Source: a virus
Reading direction: 5' to 3' (one strand)
DNA length: 57,637 nucleotides
Virus record (IMG/VR): IMGVR_UViG_3300017605_000995
Location: 1-57,637 of that record
How positions within the stretch are numbered: position 1 is the first letter of the stretch; each line of letters starts with the position of its first letter. The notes under the pieces are model-generated. The model saw nothing but the letters and a program-made list of their open reading frames with translations, was not told where the DNA came from and searched no databases. A program made the translations under genes and the position numbers. Below are positions 1-7,438 of this stretch, piece by piece.

Positions 1-107
1 CAGGCGCGCGGCGCGCGACTTCTTCACGCCGTCGTTCAGATTCCGGCCCTCGGCCGCAGCCTCGGGTAGGGTCGACCGCATACCGCCTAGGGTATCGGCC
101 GCGCCCT
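1..107. repeat. Left copy of imperfect terminal overlap (partner 57529-57635)
   Basis: Aligns without gaps to 57529-57635. I count six mismatches, at 3, 16, 58, 64, 73 and 88. All are silent in the portal reading frame (Leu, Ser, Ala, Pro, Ser and Leu codons). Homology ends at 107. This closes the map into a circle but shows the two ends come from slightly different variants. Confidence 0.9.
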
Positions 108-1389
108 TCTGCGGATTCAGCTTCTGGAGCCCGTCGGCCATCGCATCCACGATCGACTTCCATTCGAAATCCTTGGCCGTCAGTCCGAGCCCACCGTTGA
201 ACTTCCCGCCGAGCGTGGCACCGAGGATGGACGTCCAGATCGTGTGCCATGGATCGATGACGAGCGTCTGGAACGCCATGATCGCGTTCGGCAGCTCGTT
301 CGCCGCACCCATCTTCCCGGGGATCAGGATGCCGGCGAGGATCGGCGGGACGCGGTGGGCCGACACGATCGTCGTGGCCAGGGCCTCGACCATCTTCGTA
401 TAGAAGTCTCCCTTGATGACCTCGTTGCTGTGCAGTTGTTCGAGCTGGATCTCGATGTTTTCGTCGATGATGTTGAACGCCGACGACTTGTGCGAATTGC
501 CGACGCCGACGTATGCCTGCATCGCATCGACGATCGCGTTCCAGGTGCCCGGCGCGACCTTGCCCCCGCGAAGGAAGAGAAGGAACTCAGGGACACCGCG
601 GTTGATGTGGAAATCGTATTGGTGCTGCCGGACGGCTTGGTTCAACTCCATATCCGCGACCGCCGCGAGCCAAGTGGGCACACCATACCAGCGCGACTGA
701 CCGCTCGGGTCGAAGATGTGGATGACCTCGCTGATCTTGTCGCTGTTGATTCCGTGCCGCCTCTTGAACTCTTCGAGCTGACCGAAGGGCGCCATGACCG
801 TCGAATTCGTAGCGGCCCCGAGCGACTCGACCTTGCCCCCGCGAACCTCGTAGTAGATGTTGACGAGATCCTGCGCCAACGCGACGCGGACGTCTTGGGC
901 GGGAAGGTGATGCAGCCCTACGATCTGGTCGCCCGCGCGCACGACCTCGATATAGGCATTCGCCACGTTCGCGAAATCCTCCGCGAGCTTCGCGCGCAGC
1001 ACGGCCCAGGTGACGGTGCAAATCGGATCGAGGACGCCGTCCGTCTTGTCGCTCGTGTGCCCGAGCCCGACGAGCGCGTTCTTCTTCGTGTCGACGCACG
1101 TCGAGTGATGGACGTTGTGGAGCTTCAGCCGGATCGCCGCGTCGAAGTTGAAGGGCAATCCCTTGGTGCCCGCCGAGGTCGGCGCGTTGGTCGGCTCGGC
1201 CTCGATGACGCCCTTTTTCAGGATCGCCTCCAGCATCGAGATTCGCTCATCCATCGCTGGCACCAGCTTCCTGATCTCCCGGGCGAAGACTTGGACCTGG
1301 GCTTGCTGGTCGTCGGTGAGCCCCTCCGGGCCGACCTTTCCGGGGACGGTGATCTTCTGGACAACGACAGCTTCTGGATCTTGACTCAT
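1..1389 (-). CDS. Portal protein, PBSX-type (N-terminal 463 residues; continues at the window's right end)
   Basis: The portal forms the ring at the head vertex through which DNA is packaged and where the neck attaches. The minus strand is open from an ATG at 1389 to the window edge. The motif SAHRVPPILAG near residue 350 is typical of PBSX/SPP1-like portals, preceded by a FLLFLRGG segment. The last residues seen here (LGGMRSTLPEAAAEGRNL and beyond) reappear identically at the other end of the window, where the gene finishes with a stop at 57491. The gene is therefore split by the linear representation of a circular map. It runs opposite to the capsid and terminase genes, which is unusual. 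Family assignment is by eye. Confidence 0.85.
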   Translation of the reverse strand, partial: MSQDPEAVVVQKITVPGKVGPEGLTDDQQAQVQVFAREIRKLVPAMDERISMLEAILKKGVIEAEPTNAPTSAGTKGLPFNFDAAIRLKLHNVHHSTCVDTKKNALVGLGHTSDKTDGVLDPICTVTWAVLRAKLAEDFANVANAYIEVVRAGDQIVGLHHLPAQDVRVALAQDLVNIYYEVRGGKVESLGAATNSTVMAPFGQLEEFKRRHGINSDKISEVIHIFDPSGQSRWYGVPTWLAAVADMELNQAVRQHQYDFHINRGVPEFLLFLRGGKVAPGTWNAIVDAMQAYVGVGNSHKSSAFNIIDENIEIQLEQLHSNEVIKGDFYTKMVEALATTIVSAHRVPPILAGILIPGKMGAANELPNAIMAFQTLVIDPWHTIWTSILGATLGGKFNGGLGLTAKDFEWKSIVDAMADGLQKLNPQKGAADTLGGMRSTLPEAAAEGRNLNDGVKKSRAARL

Positions 1390-1408
1390 GTTCTCAGTAT
1401 GATACACT
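1381..1408 (+). promoter_or_regulatory. Sigma70-like promoter for the capsid operon
   Basis: TTGACT (1381-1386) and TACACT (1403-1408) are separated by 16 bases. The start codon at 1419 is only 10 bases after the -10 box, so transcription would begin 3-4 bases before the ATG, giving a leaderless or nearly leaderless mRNA. The element overlaps the first codons of the divergent portal gene. Confidence 0.6.
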
Positions 1409-1418
1409 TCTGAACGTC

Positions 1419-2462
1419 ATGAGGCGATTCCTTCCCGCATTCCTTCGCAAGAGTCTGACCCCGGTCGCTCCTGTCGAGCCCCAGCCAGTGGAGAAGACTT
1501 CCAAGGCCAAGCGGAGAATCACCTACGCCAAGGTGACCCATGTCTCCCTCGTCAGCCGAGGCGCGAACAAGATGCCGGTTCTCCTGAAGTCAGGGAATCG
1601 GGTCGAGTTCAGCATGCTGTTCAAGACGGCACCGGAGGGACTGCTCCATACGTTGGTCTACTTGCCGGAGGAGAACGGCTCCGTGGATACGGAGGGAGAT
1701 GTCGCGCCTCGCACGGTCGTGAAGCAAATCGCCCACGATTTCATCGCGAATGGCGCCCACCTCGATATCGAGCACGACCTGCGAGTTCTGCCGGCGGAGA
1801 AGGCCCGCGTCGCGGAGACCTTCCTTGTGCAGAAGGGTGACGCCCGCTTTCAGGGTTGGACCGACAACTACGGCATGCCCGTGGATGCGACCGACGCCTG
1901 GGGCATGATTATCAAACTCGACCCTGAGTTGCAGAAGGCCGTCGCCGACGGTCGCATCGGCGGGGTTTCCCTGTTCGGTCTCGCGGAGGTCGAGCCGATC
2001 GTCAAGCAAGCCTCCATCTTGGAAAACATGAACGAAGCGCAACTGAAGGCGCTCCTGAGCGAGCAGGCTGCTTTGCAGACCGCCTCGCTCGTGGAAGCGA
2101 TCACGAAGGCCCTCAAGCCGGCCGCCCCCGTCACCCCCGCTCCGGCAGTGACGCCGGCTCCGGTCGCGACGCCCGCGATCAAGTTCGAGGGAGATCGCAA
2201 CGACCCGAAGGCGCTCGCCGCGCACAAGGAAGCGTTGTTCTTCGCCTCGCTCGATATGAGCAAGGTCGAGGACGTGACGAAGTGGGAGACCTATGTGGCG
2301 GCCAAGAGCGCGAAGCCGGCCGGCAAGGGTGCGGCTCCGTCGAACCAGCCGGCCCCGGAGGCCGACGAGGCTCTGGGCACCGAGGTCGAGAAGACCGAGG
2401 CCGAGCTGATGAAGGCCGGTTCGAGCTTCGGCCAGAAGATCAACAAGGTCTTGGGACGCTGA
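1419..2462 (+). CDS. XkdF-like prohead protease fused to a scaffold-like domain
   Basis: Predicted serine protease that matures the prohead, with a scaffolding tail, 347 aa. Residues about 35-195 resemble the XkdF putative phage serine protease domain: KVTHVSLVSRGANK, a His-rich stretch HLDIEHD and a later VSLFGLAEVEP block. After residue 204 comes a coiled-coil-prone region, a Pro/Ala linker (PVTPAP repeats) and a charged C-terminus, as expected for a scaffold. An in-frame ATG at 2028 sits behind a weak ribosome site (TTGGAAAAC) and could give a separate scaffold protein, as lambda C/Nu3 does. The gene heads the capsid operon, next to the portal. Confidence 0.75.
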   Translation: MRRFLPAFLRKSLTPVAPVEPQPVEKTSKAKRRITYAKVTHVSLVSRGANKMPVLLKSGNRVEFSMLFKTAPEGLLHTLVYLPEENGSVDTEGDVAPRTVVKQIAHDFIANGAHLDIEHDLRVLPAEKARVAETFLVQKGDARFQGWTDNYGMPVDATDAWGMIIKLDPELQKAVADGRIGGVSLFGLAEVEPIVKQASILENMNEAQLKALLSEQAALQTASLVEAITKALKPAAPVTPAPAVTPAPVATPAIKFEGDRNDPKALAAHKEALFFASLDMSKVEDVTKWETYVAAKSAKPAGKGAAPSNQPAPEADEALGTEVEKTEAELMKAGSSFGQKINKVLGR

Positions 2463-2521
2463 TCGCGCCCCGACAGCAGCAGACGCAGACAGCAACCCCA
2501 ACACTCAACTAGGAACCTACA

Positions 2522-2962
2522 ATGGCACTCGGAGCAAACGAACTTTTCGACAGCGCTGACCGTGGCGCTCACCCCCGCCTGGAGGCCCTCGCTACGAAGG
2601 TCGTCCACCTGGAGGACAACGCGGGCAGCGCGCCCGTGGAACTCCCGATCGGCACCCCGCTCGCTTTCGACACCTCCACCTCGCAGTGGTGTGTCTACGA
2701 GGACGCGGGCGCGAACGGTCGCGGCACGATCCGTGGCTTCATCTACGGCACCGCGCAGAGCGACGATGAGACCGATGACGTTCTCGCCGTGGTCCTCTAT
2801 CGTGGTCGCGTCCATCGCGATGACGTCAACACGGCAGCGATCCGCGCGGTCCTCGGCGGCGCTGGTGGCACTTCCGAAGCGGAACTCGACATCGCACTCA
2901 AGGTGCGCGGTCTCCGCGACATGGGCATCGACGTGGTCGGCTTGGCCGGCGTTGCTCCGTGA
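2522..2962 (+). CDS. Head decoration protein, lambda gpD-like
   Basis: Small (146 aa) protein between the protease/scaffold and the major capsid gene, the usual place for a capsid-stabilising decoration protein. It contains a short LPIGTPLAFDTST segment followed by beta-rich, acidic stretches, like HDPD/gpD proteins. AGGA lies 9 bases before the ATG at 2522. Function rests on context and overall pattern; sequence similarity is modest. Confidence 0.6.
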   Translation: MALGANELFDSADRGAHPRLEALATKVVHLEDNAGSAPVELPIGTPLAFDTSTSQWCVYEDAGANGRGTIRGFIYGTAQSDDETDDVLAVVLYRGRVHRDDVNTAAIRAVLGGAGGTSEAELDIALKVRGLRDMGIDVVGLAGVAP

Positions 2963-3019
2963 TCCTGACCTGAGCCAACCCCCAGACCTACAACCCCTAG
3001 ACACAAGTCAGATTTCAAC

Positions 3020-4102
3020 ATGAAGATCCCCAAGAACTTCTACCAGCTCCTCAAGGCCGAGACCATCGAGGTCTTGTCCTGGTCGTCGCTGACCGGCGTG
3101 GTCAACGAGATCAAGAGCCCCAACAGCTTCCTTCAGCGCCTCATCTTCGGCTCGCACGAGTCGAAGGAGACGGAGAAGATGGAGCTGGGCATCTACCGCC
3201 GCGGTCGCGTCATGGCGCCGTTCGTGCGGAAGAACGGCATGGCGCTGGAGATGTCCGGCGGCAGCCAGGAATTCCAGATGCTCCGTCCCCCGAAGATCCG
3301 GGTGAAGACGCACCTGGAGCCCTCGGAGCTGATGGACAACCGTCGGCCCGGCTTCTCGATCTTCCCCGCTGCGGGCGAAGTCGCGACGGCCGCCGAGCAG
3401 GAAATCGCTCGCAAGGCCGCTGTCCTCTCGGACGGCATCGCCGAGTCGATCGAGTATCTCTGCGCCCAGGCCCTTCGTGGCCAGCTCTCCTACTCGGCAG
3501 ACGAGGAGGAAGTCTTCCAGGTCACGTTCCCTGTCCCGTCCGGCAACACCTACACGCTCACGACCAAGTGGGATGATGTCGATTCGCTGCCGAGCCAGGA
3601 CTTCATGAACGCCCAGCAGGTTGCCAGTGACGAAGTCGGCCTCGGCCTGACGGACGTCATCATGGGCAAGCTCGCCGCGCAGGCTTTCATGGCCAACGAG
3701 GAAGTCCGCTTCCTGCTGACGGCCCCCGCTCAGATGAACGCGGGCGCCTTGAACCTCGCGGCCCAGTTCCGCGACGACGGTGCAGTGCTGCTCGGTGAGT
3801 TCTGCGGTGTCCGCGTGTGGCGCTACGGCCGCACCACGACCCTGCCGGACGGCACGAGCTACCAGCTCATCGAGGACAAGAAGGTCCACTTCCTGGCCTT
3901 GTCGGCCGCTGCCGAGAACAAGATGTATTTCGGCCCGATCCACGACCTCGAAGCCCTCCAGGGCCGCCAGTTCGTGGGCGAGCGGTTCGCCAAGCAGTGG
4001 ATCCAGCCCGACCCGAGCGTCATGTGGATGCTCGTCGAGTCGAACCCGATCCCGTGGCCGCGCCGGCCCGGCTCGATGGTTCACGTCCAAGTCCTGGCGT
4101 GA
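3020..4102 (+). CDS. Major capsid protein, lambda gpE-like family
   Basis: Main shell subunit, 360 aa, the usual length for the gpE-like (Phage_cap_E) HK97-fold group. Supporting features are the N-terminal TGVVNEIKSPNSFLQRLIFG segment, the RPPKIRVK motif followed by a loop region, and a C-terminal MWMLVESNPIPWPRRPG stretch typical of gpE relatives. It directly follows the decoration gene in one operon. A strong inverted repeat follows the stop codon and may limit read-through into later genes. Confidence 0.88.
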   Translation: MKIPKNFYQLLKAETIEVLSWSSLTGVVNEIKSPNSFLQRLIFGSHESKETEKMELGIYRRGRVMAPFVRKNGMALEMSGGSQEFQMLRPPKIRVKTHLEPSELMDNRRPGFSIFPAAGEVATAAEQEIARKAAVLSDGIAESIEYLCAQALRGQLSYSADEEEVFQVTFPVPSGNTYTLTTKWDDVDSLPSQDFMNAQQVASDEVGLGLTDVIMGKLAAQAFMANEEVRFLLTAPAQMNAGALNLAAQFRDDGAVLLGEFCGVRVWRYGRTTTLPDGTSYQLIEDKKVHFLALSAAAENKMYFGPIHDLEALQGRQFVGERFAKQWIQPDPSVMWMLVESNPIPWPRRPGSMVHVQVLA

Positions 4103-4118
4103 GCCGTCGGGATGTGGT

Positions 4119-4156
4119 AGTCTCACTCTGAGGCAATCCCGCCCAGAGTGAGACTA
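4119..4156 (+). promoter_or_regulatory. 13-bp inverted repeat covering the next gene's ribosome site and start
   Basis: TAGTCTCACTCTG (4119-4131) and CAGAGTGAGACTA (4144-4156) are a perfect inverted repeat with a 12-base loop. The right arm includes the GTGAG ribosome site and the A of the ATG at 4156. In RNA this hairpin would hide the start of the following gene, and it sits 16 bases after the capsid stop codon. There is no T-run, so it is not a standard terminator. Confidence 0.75.
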
Positions 4157-4551
4157 TGACAGAAACGACAGAACCCACCGAACCCCAACCACCCCCTCCC
4201 CCAATGACCCAGCAATTCTTCGTGGCCAAGGGCAAGAAAATCCATGGCCCTCAGACGGACAAGCGCGTCGAAGTCACCCGTGATGGGCGACAGTCGGCCA
4301 AGTGCCAACCCGGCGCGATCTACGGCTCGCATGACGCCAAGGGCAACCCCGTTCCACTTCCGAGCGGCCTTGTCGACTACGCGCAGAACAAGATCGAATC
4401 GAACGGCCAGAGCTGCTTGCAGAACTGGATCGAGAGCGGCTACGTCGTGCTGACGCCCGGCGCCGAATCTCCGGTCGATTTCGCGCAGGCATTGCCCGTC
4501 AACATGATCTCCAAGAACGGCGTGATCCGCGCGGACACGGCGAAGCGCTGA
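4156..4551 (+). CDS. Hypothetical head-region protein
   Basis: 131 aa, not recognised. The N-terminus is Pro/Glu-rich and probably disordered (residues 1-17); the rest is compact, with a GAIYGSHDAKGNPVPLP stretch. An internal Met at residue 17 (ATG 4204) is an alternative start but lacks a ribosome site, whereas GTGAG precedes 4156. It lies between the capsid and connector genes, where head-completion or minor head proteins are common. Confidence 0.6.
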   Translation: MTETTEPTEPQPPPPPMTQQFFVAKGKKIHGPQTDKRVEVTRDGRQSAKCQPGAIYGSHDAKGNPVPLPSGLVDYAQNKIESNGQSCLQNWIESGYVVLTPGAESPVDFAQALPVNMISKNGVIRADTAKR

Positions 4552-4552
4552 G

Positions 4553-5158
4553 ATGAGCCCGACTCCCCTGTTCCTGGACGACATGGCCGCGTTGCAAACT
4601 GCGCTCCGCCTCTCGGCGGTTCGCGCGGAGAGCGACGCTTTGGCCATCCTGGAACAGGCCCTGCGCGCGGCCCGGGTTCGCTTCTACCAGCGGCTCGGGA
4701 CCTCGGTCGTGCAGGAAATCGTGGAGATCGACTATGTCGAGGATCCCACGACCAACGACGAAATGCGGCGCTTCGTCGGCAACCTTTGCGAGGTTGAGCT
4801 GGTCCGTCTTCAGTTGATGGATCGCATGCCGCTGATCTTCATGGATGCCTCGGGCGCAGCCCGAGAAATCTACAACAACGAGGGCGCCTTCCGGTCCATG
4901 GATCCGGAAGTCCTCGCGCAGGCCCGCGAGCGCATCGAGGCGCAGATCGAGAACTGGCTGGCGTTCATGGCCGGCGAGATCGAGCTGGGCGATGACGAGC
5001 AGGTGCAAGCCTACACGCAGCAGAAGCCGACGCCGACGCCGATCCTGGGCGCGACGCCGTTCCTGGGGGCCGACGGGGTCTCCATGCCCTTCGGCCTGAG
5101 CCCGGGCTCGTTCGATGGCAACTTCATCGAGGATGATGAAATCCGGGAGGTCCCGTGA
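4553..5158 (+). CDS. Putative head-tail connector/adaptor protein
   Basis: 201 aa. The first 150 residues look helical (LQTALRLSAVRAESDALAIL; later RIEAQIENWLAFMAGEIELG), as in gp6-like adaptor proteins that bind below the portal. The C-terminus is Pro/Gly-rich. The gene starts one base after the previous stop and overlaps the next by four bases, indicating translational coupling. Its position between capsid and tail tube supports a neck role; the family is not certain. Confidence 0.5.
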   Translation: MSPTPLFLDDMAALQTALRLSAVRAESDALAILEQALRAARVRFYQRLGTSVVQEIVEIDYVEDPTTNDEMRRFVGNLCEVELVRLQLMDRMPLIFMDASGAAREIYNNEGAFRSMDPEVLAQARERIEAQIENWLAFMAGEIELGDDEQVQAYTQQKPTPTPILGATPFLGADGVSMPFGLSPGSFDGNFIEDDEIREVP

Positions 5159-5598
5159 CCGACGCCGTCCTCAGCTATGAGCCGCTCATCCAGAACCGCC
5201 TGATGGAGCTGGCCGAGGGCTTTGCATTCCCGCTCGTCGACTACGTTGAGGGGCGCATGGTCATCGACCCGCTCAAGGCGGGAACTGTCGACTCGGCTAC
5301 CGCACATGCGGAATCCTCGGTCTTCAGCGCGGGCCGCAACCGTCGCGCCCTCACCCTGGATCGGACGAGCTGGGTCTGGGTGCTGGAATTGACTTTCAAA
5401 GGCGACGTCTCCGTGCAGCAATTCGAGCGCGAACTTCGCCGTTCCCCGCCTGTGATTCTTCGGGATCGCACGGTGGGCCGCGACCAACAGGTCACTCTTC
5501 TTCTTCTTGGGTCCGCATACCAGCCGCCGCCAGAGGGTCAGCCGGCGGGCGGGATGAGGGCTATCTTCCGTTTCAACGCTCAACTGACCCCTTCCTAA
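5155..5598 (+). CDS. Putative tail completion/terminator-region protein
   Basis: 147 aa, starting with GTG at 5155 in a GTGA overlap with the preceding gene. It has an alpha/beta look, with a central segment LTLDRTSWVWVLELTFKG followed by VSVQQFERELRRSP. It immediately precedes the tail tube gene, the usual site of the tail terminator (lambda gpU-like) or minor tail protein. I do not recognise a specific family; function is inferred from order. Confidence 0.5.
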   Translation: MTDAVLSYEPLIQNRLMELAEGFAFPLVDYVEGRMVIDPLKAGTVDSATAHAESSVFSAGRNRRALTLDRTSWVWVLELTFKGDVSVQQFERELRRSPPVILRDRTVGRDQQVTLLLLGSAYQPPPEGQPAGGMRAIFRFNAQLTPS

Positions 5599-5610
5599 TT
5601 CGGAGCCACT

Positions 5611-6459
5611 ATGGGCCTCAACACGACTGGCAGTGCAAACACCAACGACTACGTCATCGGGCGCGGCATCATCCGCCTCGCCTCTATCGATGCCACCACG
5701 GGCCTCCCGCTGGGGCTGCGCGACCTGGGCAACTGCCCGGAGTTCAAGACCAACATGACCTCGGAGGAGCTGAAGCACTTCAGCTCGCGCCAGGGCCTCA
5801 AGGTCGTGGACAAGCGCGTCACGATCTCGCAGGAGATCAACTTCACGTTCCAACTCGACGAGATCAGCCAGCAGAACCTCGCGTTCGCTTTCGTCGGCAC
5901 GAATGCCTCGGTCACCAACCCGGCCGTGGCCGGCGTCGGCGCGATCGGCGACAAGCAGACCCTGACGCTCAGCGGTGATGTCGTGCAAGGCAACTGGTAT
6001 ATCCTCCGCGACGAGGATTCGCTGGTCCGCTGCTCGTTCTCCGACGGCTTCTCGGGCATCGTCATCTACAACGAGACGACCATGATGGCCGTCGCGAGCA
6101 CGGAATACGACTTCGACTACGAAGCCGGTCTCGTGTTCATCCACGCGGACGCGGCCGGCGTGGCCGACGGCGACAATCTGAGCTGGTATTCCTCGGCGGA
6201 CGCTTCGGCTCCGGCGAAGATCCAGAGCATGGAGGCCCTGGCTGGCGACGTCCAGGACTACTACATGGAGTTCGTCCAGATCAACCCGGCGAACGGCGAG
6301 GAGCAGCGCGTCTACCAGTTTCACTCGGTCAGCCTCGCGATCGACGGCGACTTCGATCTGGTCTCGGACGCCTTCGCGCTCCTGTCCTTCAAGGGCTCGG
6401 CGCAATCCAACGCCGTCACCGGCAAGACCCTCACGGTCGACACGCACGGCGCGGTGTGA
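5611..6459 (+). CDS. Major tail tube protein
   Basis: 282 aa, beta-rich, beginning MGLNTTGSANTNDYVIGRG. It contains a segment LGNCPEFKTNMTSEELKHFS followed by KRVTISQEINFTFQLDE, characteristic of siphovirus tail tube subunits (LGNxxxFxxxxxxExxxHxSS pattern). It has GGAG as ribosome site and is followed by a terminator at 6496-6521, so it ends the head/neck/tube transcription unit. The tail-assembly chaperone genes come next, as expected. Confidence 0.85.
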   Translation: MGLNTTGSANTNDYVIGRGIIRLASIDATTGLPLGLRDLGNCPEFKTNMTSEELKHFSSRQGLKVVDKRVTISQEINFTFQLDEISQQNLAFAFVGTNASVTNPAVAGVGAIGDKQTLTLSGDVVQGNWYILRDEDSLVRCSFSDGFSGIVIYNETTMMAVASTEYDFDYEAGLVFIHADAAGVADGDNLSWYSSADASAPAKIQSMEALAGDVQDYYMEFVQINPANGEEQRVYQFHSVSLAIDGDFDLVSDAFALLSFKGSAQSNAVTGKTLTVDTHGAV

Positions 6460-6495
6460 TCCGGGTCGTCCCGGAATGGGACTTCGTGGTATGCT

Positions 6496-6521
6496 AAAGA
6501 GCCGGCCAGTGCCGGCTCTTT
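6496..6521 (+). terminator. Rho-independent-type terminator after the tail tube gene
   Basis: AAAGAGCCGGC (6496-6506), loop CAGT, GCCGGCTCTTT (6511-6521): an 11-bp perfect stem whose right arm ends in three T's. A TATGCT box (6490-6495) touches the left arm and could belong to a promoter for the next unit. Confidence 0.75.
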
Positions 6522-6542
6522 CACTTCCTACCCACCAATACC

Positions 6543-7145
6543 ATGAGCATGTTCAAGTCGAAGTCCGTGATCTCGAAGGTCGGCGAGACCGATGTCGAGT
6601 TCTTTTCCCTCTCCTTCCCGACTCTCTTCGCGATGAAGTCTGCCGTCGGCCCGATCGCCAAAGTCCTCTCGGGGATCTTCAGCGGCCGTGGTCTCACTGG
6701 TCGCTTCGAGCAACACAAGGATGGCGAGACGATCGTCAACCAGCAGCCGCTCACGCCGGAGATGTTCAAGCTCCGCGCCGAGCAATCGGCCGCCACGATG
6801 CGCGACGCCGTCGAGGCGATCTTCTCGGACCAGAATCGGCTGCTGATCGGCCGAATTCTGATGGACAGCATGCGCGGTCTGCCGCAGTGCCCGCGCAAGC
6901 CGACCGTCCCGCAGATCGAGGAATTCCTCGCGGAACTGGATCTCGGGCAGATCATCGAGATGCTGAACGGGGTCTCGAAGGCCAACGCGGAGGTGTTCGG
7001 CCCTTTGGTCCAGGGCTGGCTGCGGAAAGCACAAAGCCAGTTGCGCGCCCGGGCTTTGTCCGCGTCTCCGAGTGGCGACGGCAGCGAGGCCAACGCCCCA
7101 GTGCCAAGCGCGCCGCCATCACCGCAGCTCACGCCGAAGGACTGA
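6543..7145 (+). CDS. Tail assembly chaperone, lambda gpG-like
   Basis: 200 aa. Read in zero frame this is the shorter of two tail-assembly chaperones that wrap the tape measure during tail growth. It lies directly between the tube gene and the tape measure gene, as G does in lambda. The C-terminal 45 residues are Ser/Pro/Ala-rich and look expendable. A canonical slippery heptamer CCCTTTG at 7001-7007 lies near its end, and the -1 frame is open through this whole gene. No family motif is recognised directly; the call rests on position and frameshift design. Confidence 0.8.
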   Translation: MSMFKSKSVISKVGETDVEFFSLSFPTLFAMKSAVGPIAKVLSGIFSGRGLTGRFEQHKDGETIVNQQPLTPEMFKLRAEQSAATMRDAVEAIFSDQNRLLIGRILMDSMRGLPQCPRKPTVPQIEEFLAELDLGQIIEMLNGVSKANAEVFGPLVQGWLRKAQSQLRARALSASPSGDGSEANAPVPSAPPSPQLTPKD

Positions 7146-7438
7146 ACGAAGACGCCTGGAAGGACTTGGAGGAATCGCTGGTGGAGGTTAGCATTGCCAC
7201 TTGCACCTCCACCGAGGCCATCGCGGACATGGACTCACTGTCCTTCCTGGCCTTGGCCGAAGTGGTCTCGCGAGTCAGTAACCGACAGAAGTATGAGAGT
7301 GCCTGGACGGCGATGATCGCCGCGCAGGGAACCAAGGAAGGCATGGAGAAGCTCACGAAGCCCTGGAAGAAGTCGAAGCCGAAGTCCGGCGAAGACTTCA
7401 TTCGTGCACTCAAGCTCCCAGGACGAGGAACGATCTGA
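6543..7438 (+). CDS. Tail assembly chaperone -1 frameshift product, gpGT-like
   Basis: Predicted product of a -1 ribosomal slip at CCCTTTG: 155 residues of the zero-frame protein, then 143 residues from the -1 frame starting at 7007 (GPGLAAESTKPVARPGF and onward), about 298 aa. The added part carries an acidic helical region (LNEDAWKDLEESLVEVSIAT) and a basic end rich in Lys. Its stop overlaps the tape measure start (TGATG at 7436-7440), which supports the -1 reading being real. The ratio of the two proteins usually matters for tail assembly. Confidence 0.78.
7001..7007 (+). promoter_or_regulatory. -1 programmed frameshift slippery heptamer CCCTTTG
   Basis: Codons GGC CCT TTG in zero frame allow CCT TTG to re-pair as CCC TTT one base back (X XXY YYZ). 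A GC-rich stretch follows immediately and may form the stimulating structure. I found no better heptamer in the frame overlap. Confidence 0.75.

Noticed and set aside
1398-1403. TATGAT as -10 box with TTGACT
   Set aside because: The spacer would be 11 bases, too short; TACACT at 1403-1408 gives 16 bases and fits the recurrent box.
244-1413. 389-codon plus-strand open frame opposite the portal gene
   Set aside because: Arg/Asp-rich shadow frame of a G+C-rich gene; the minus strand gives a clear portal protein.
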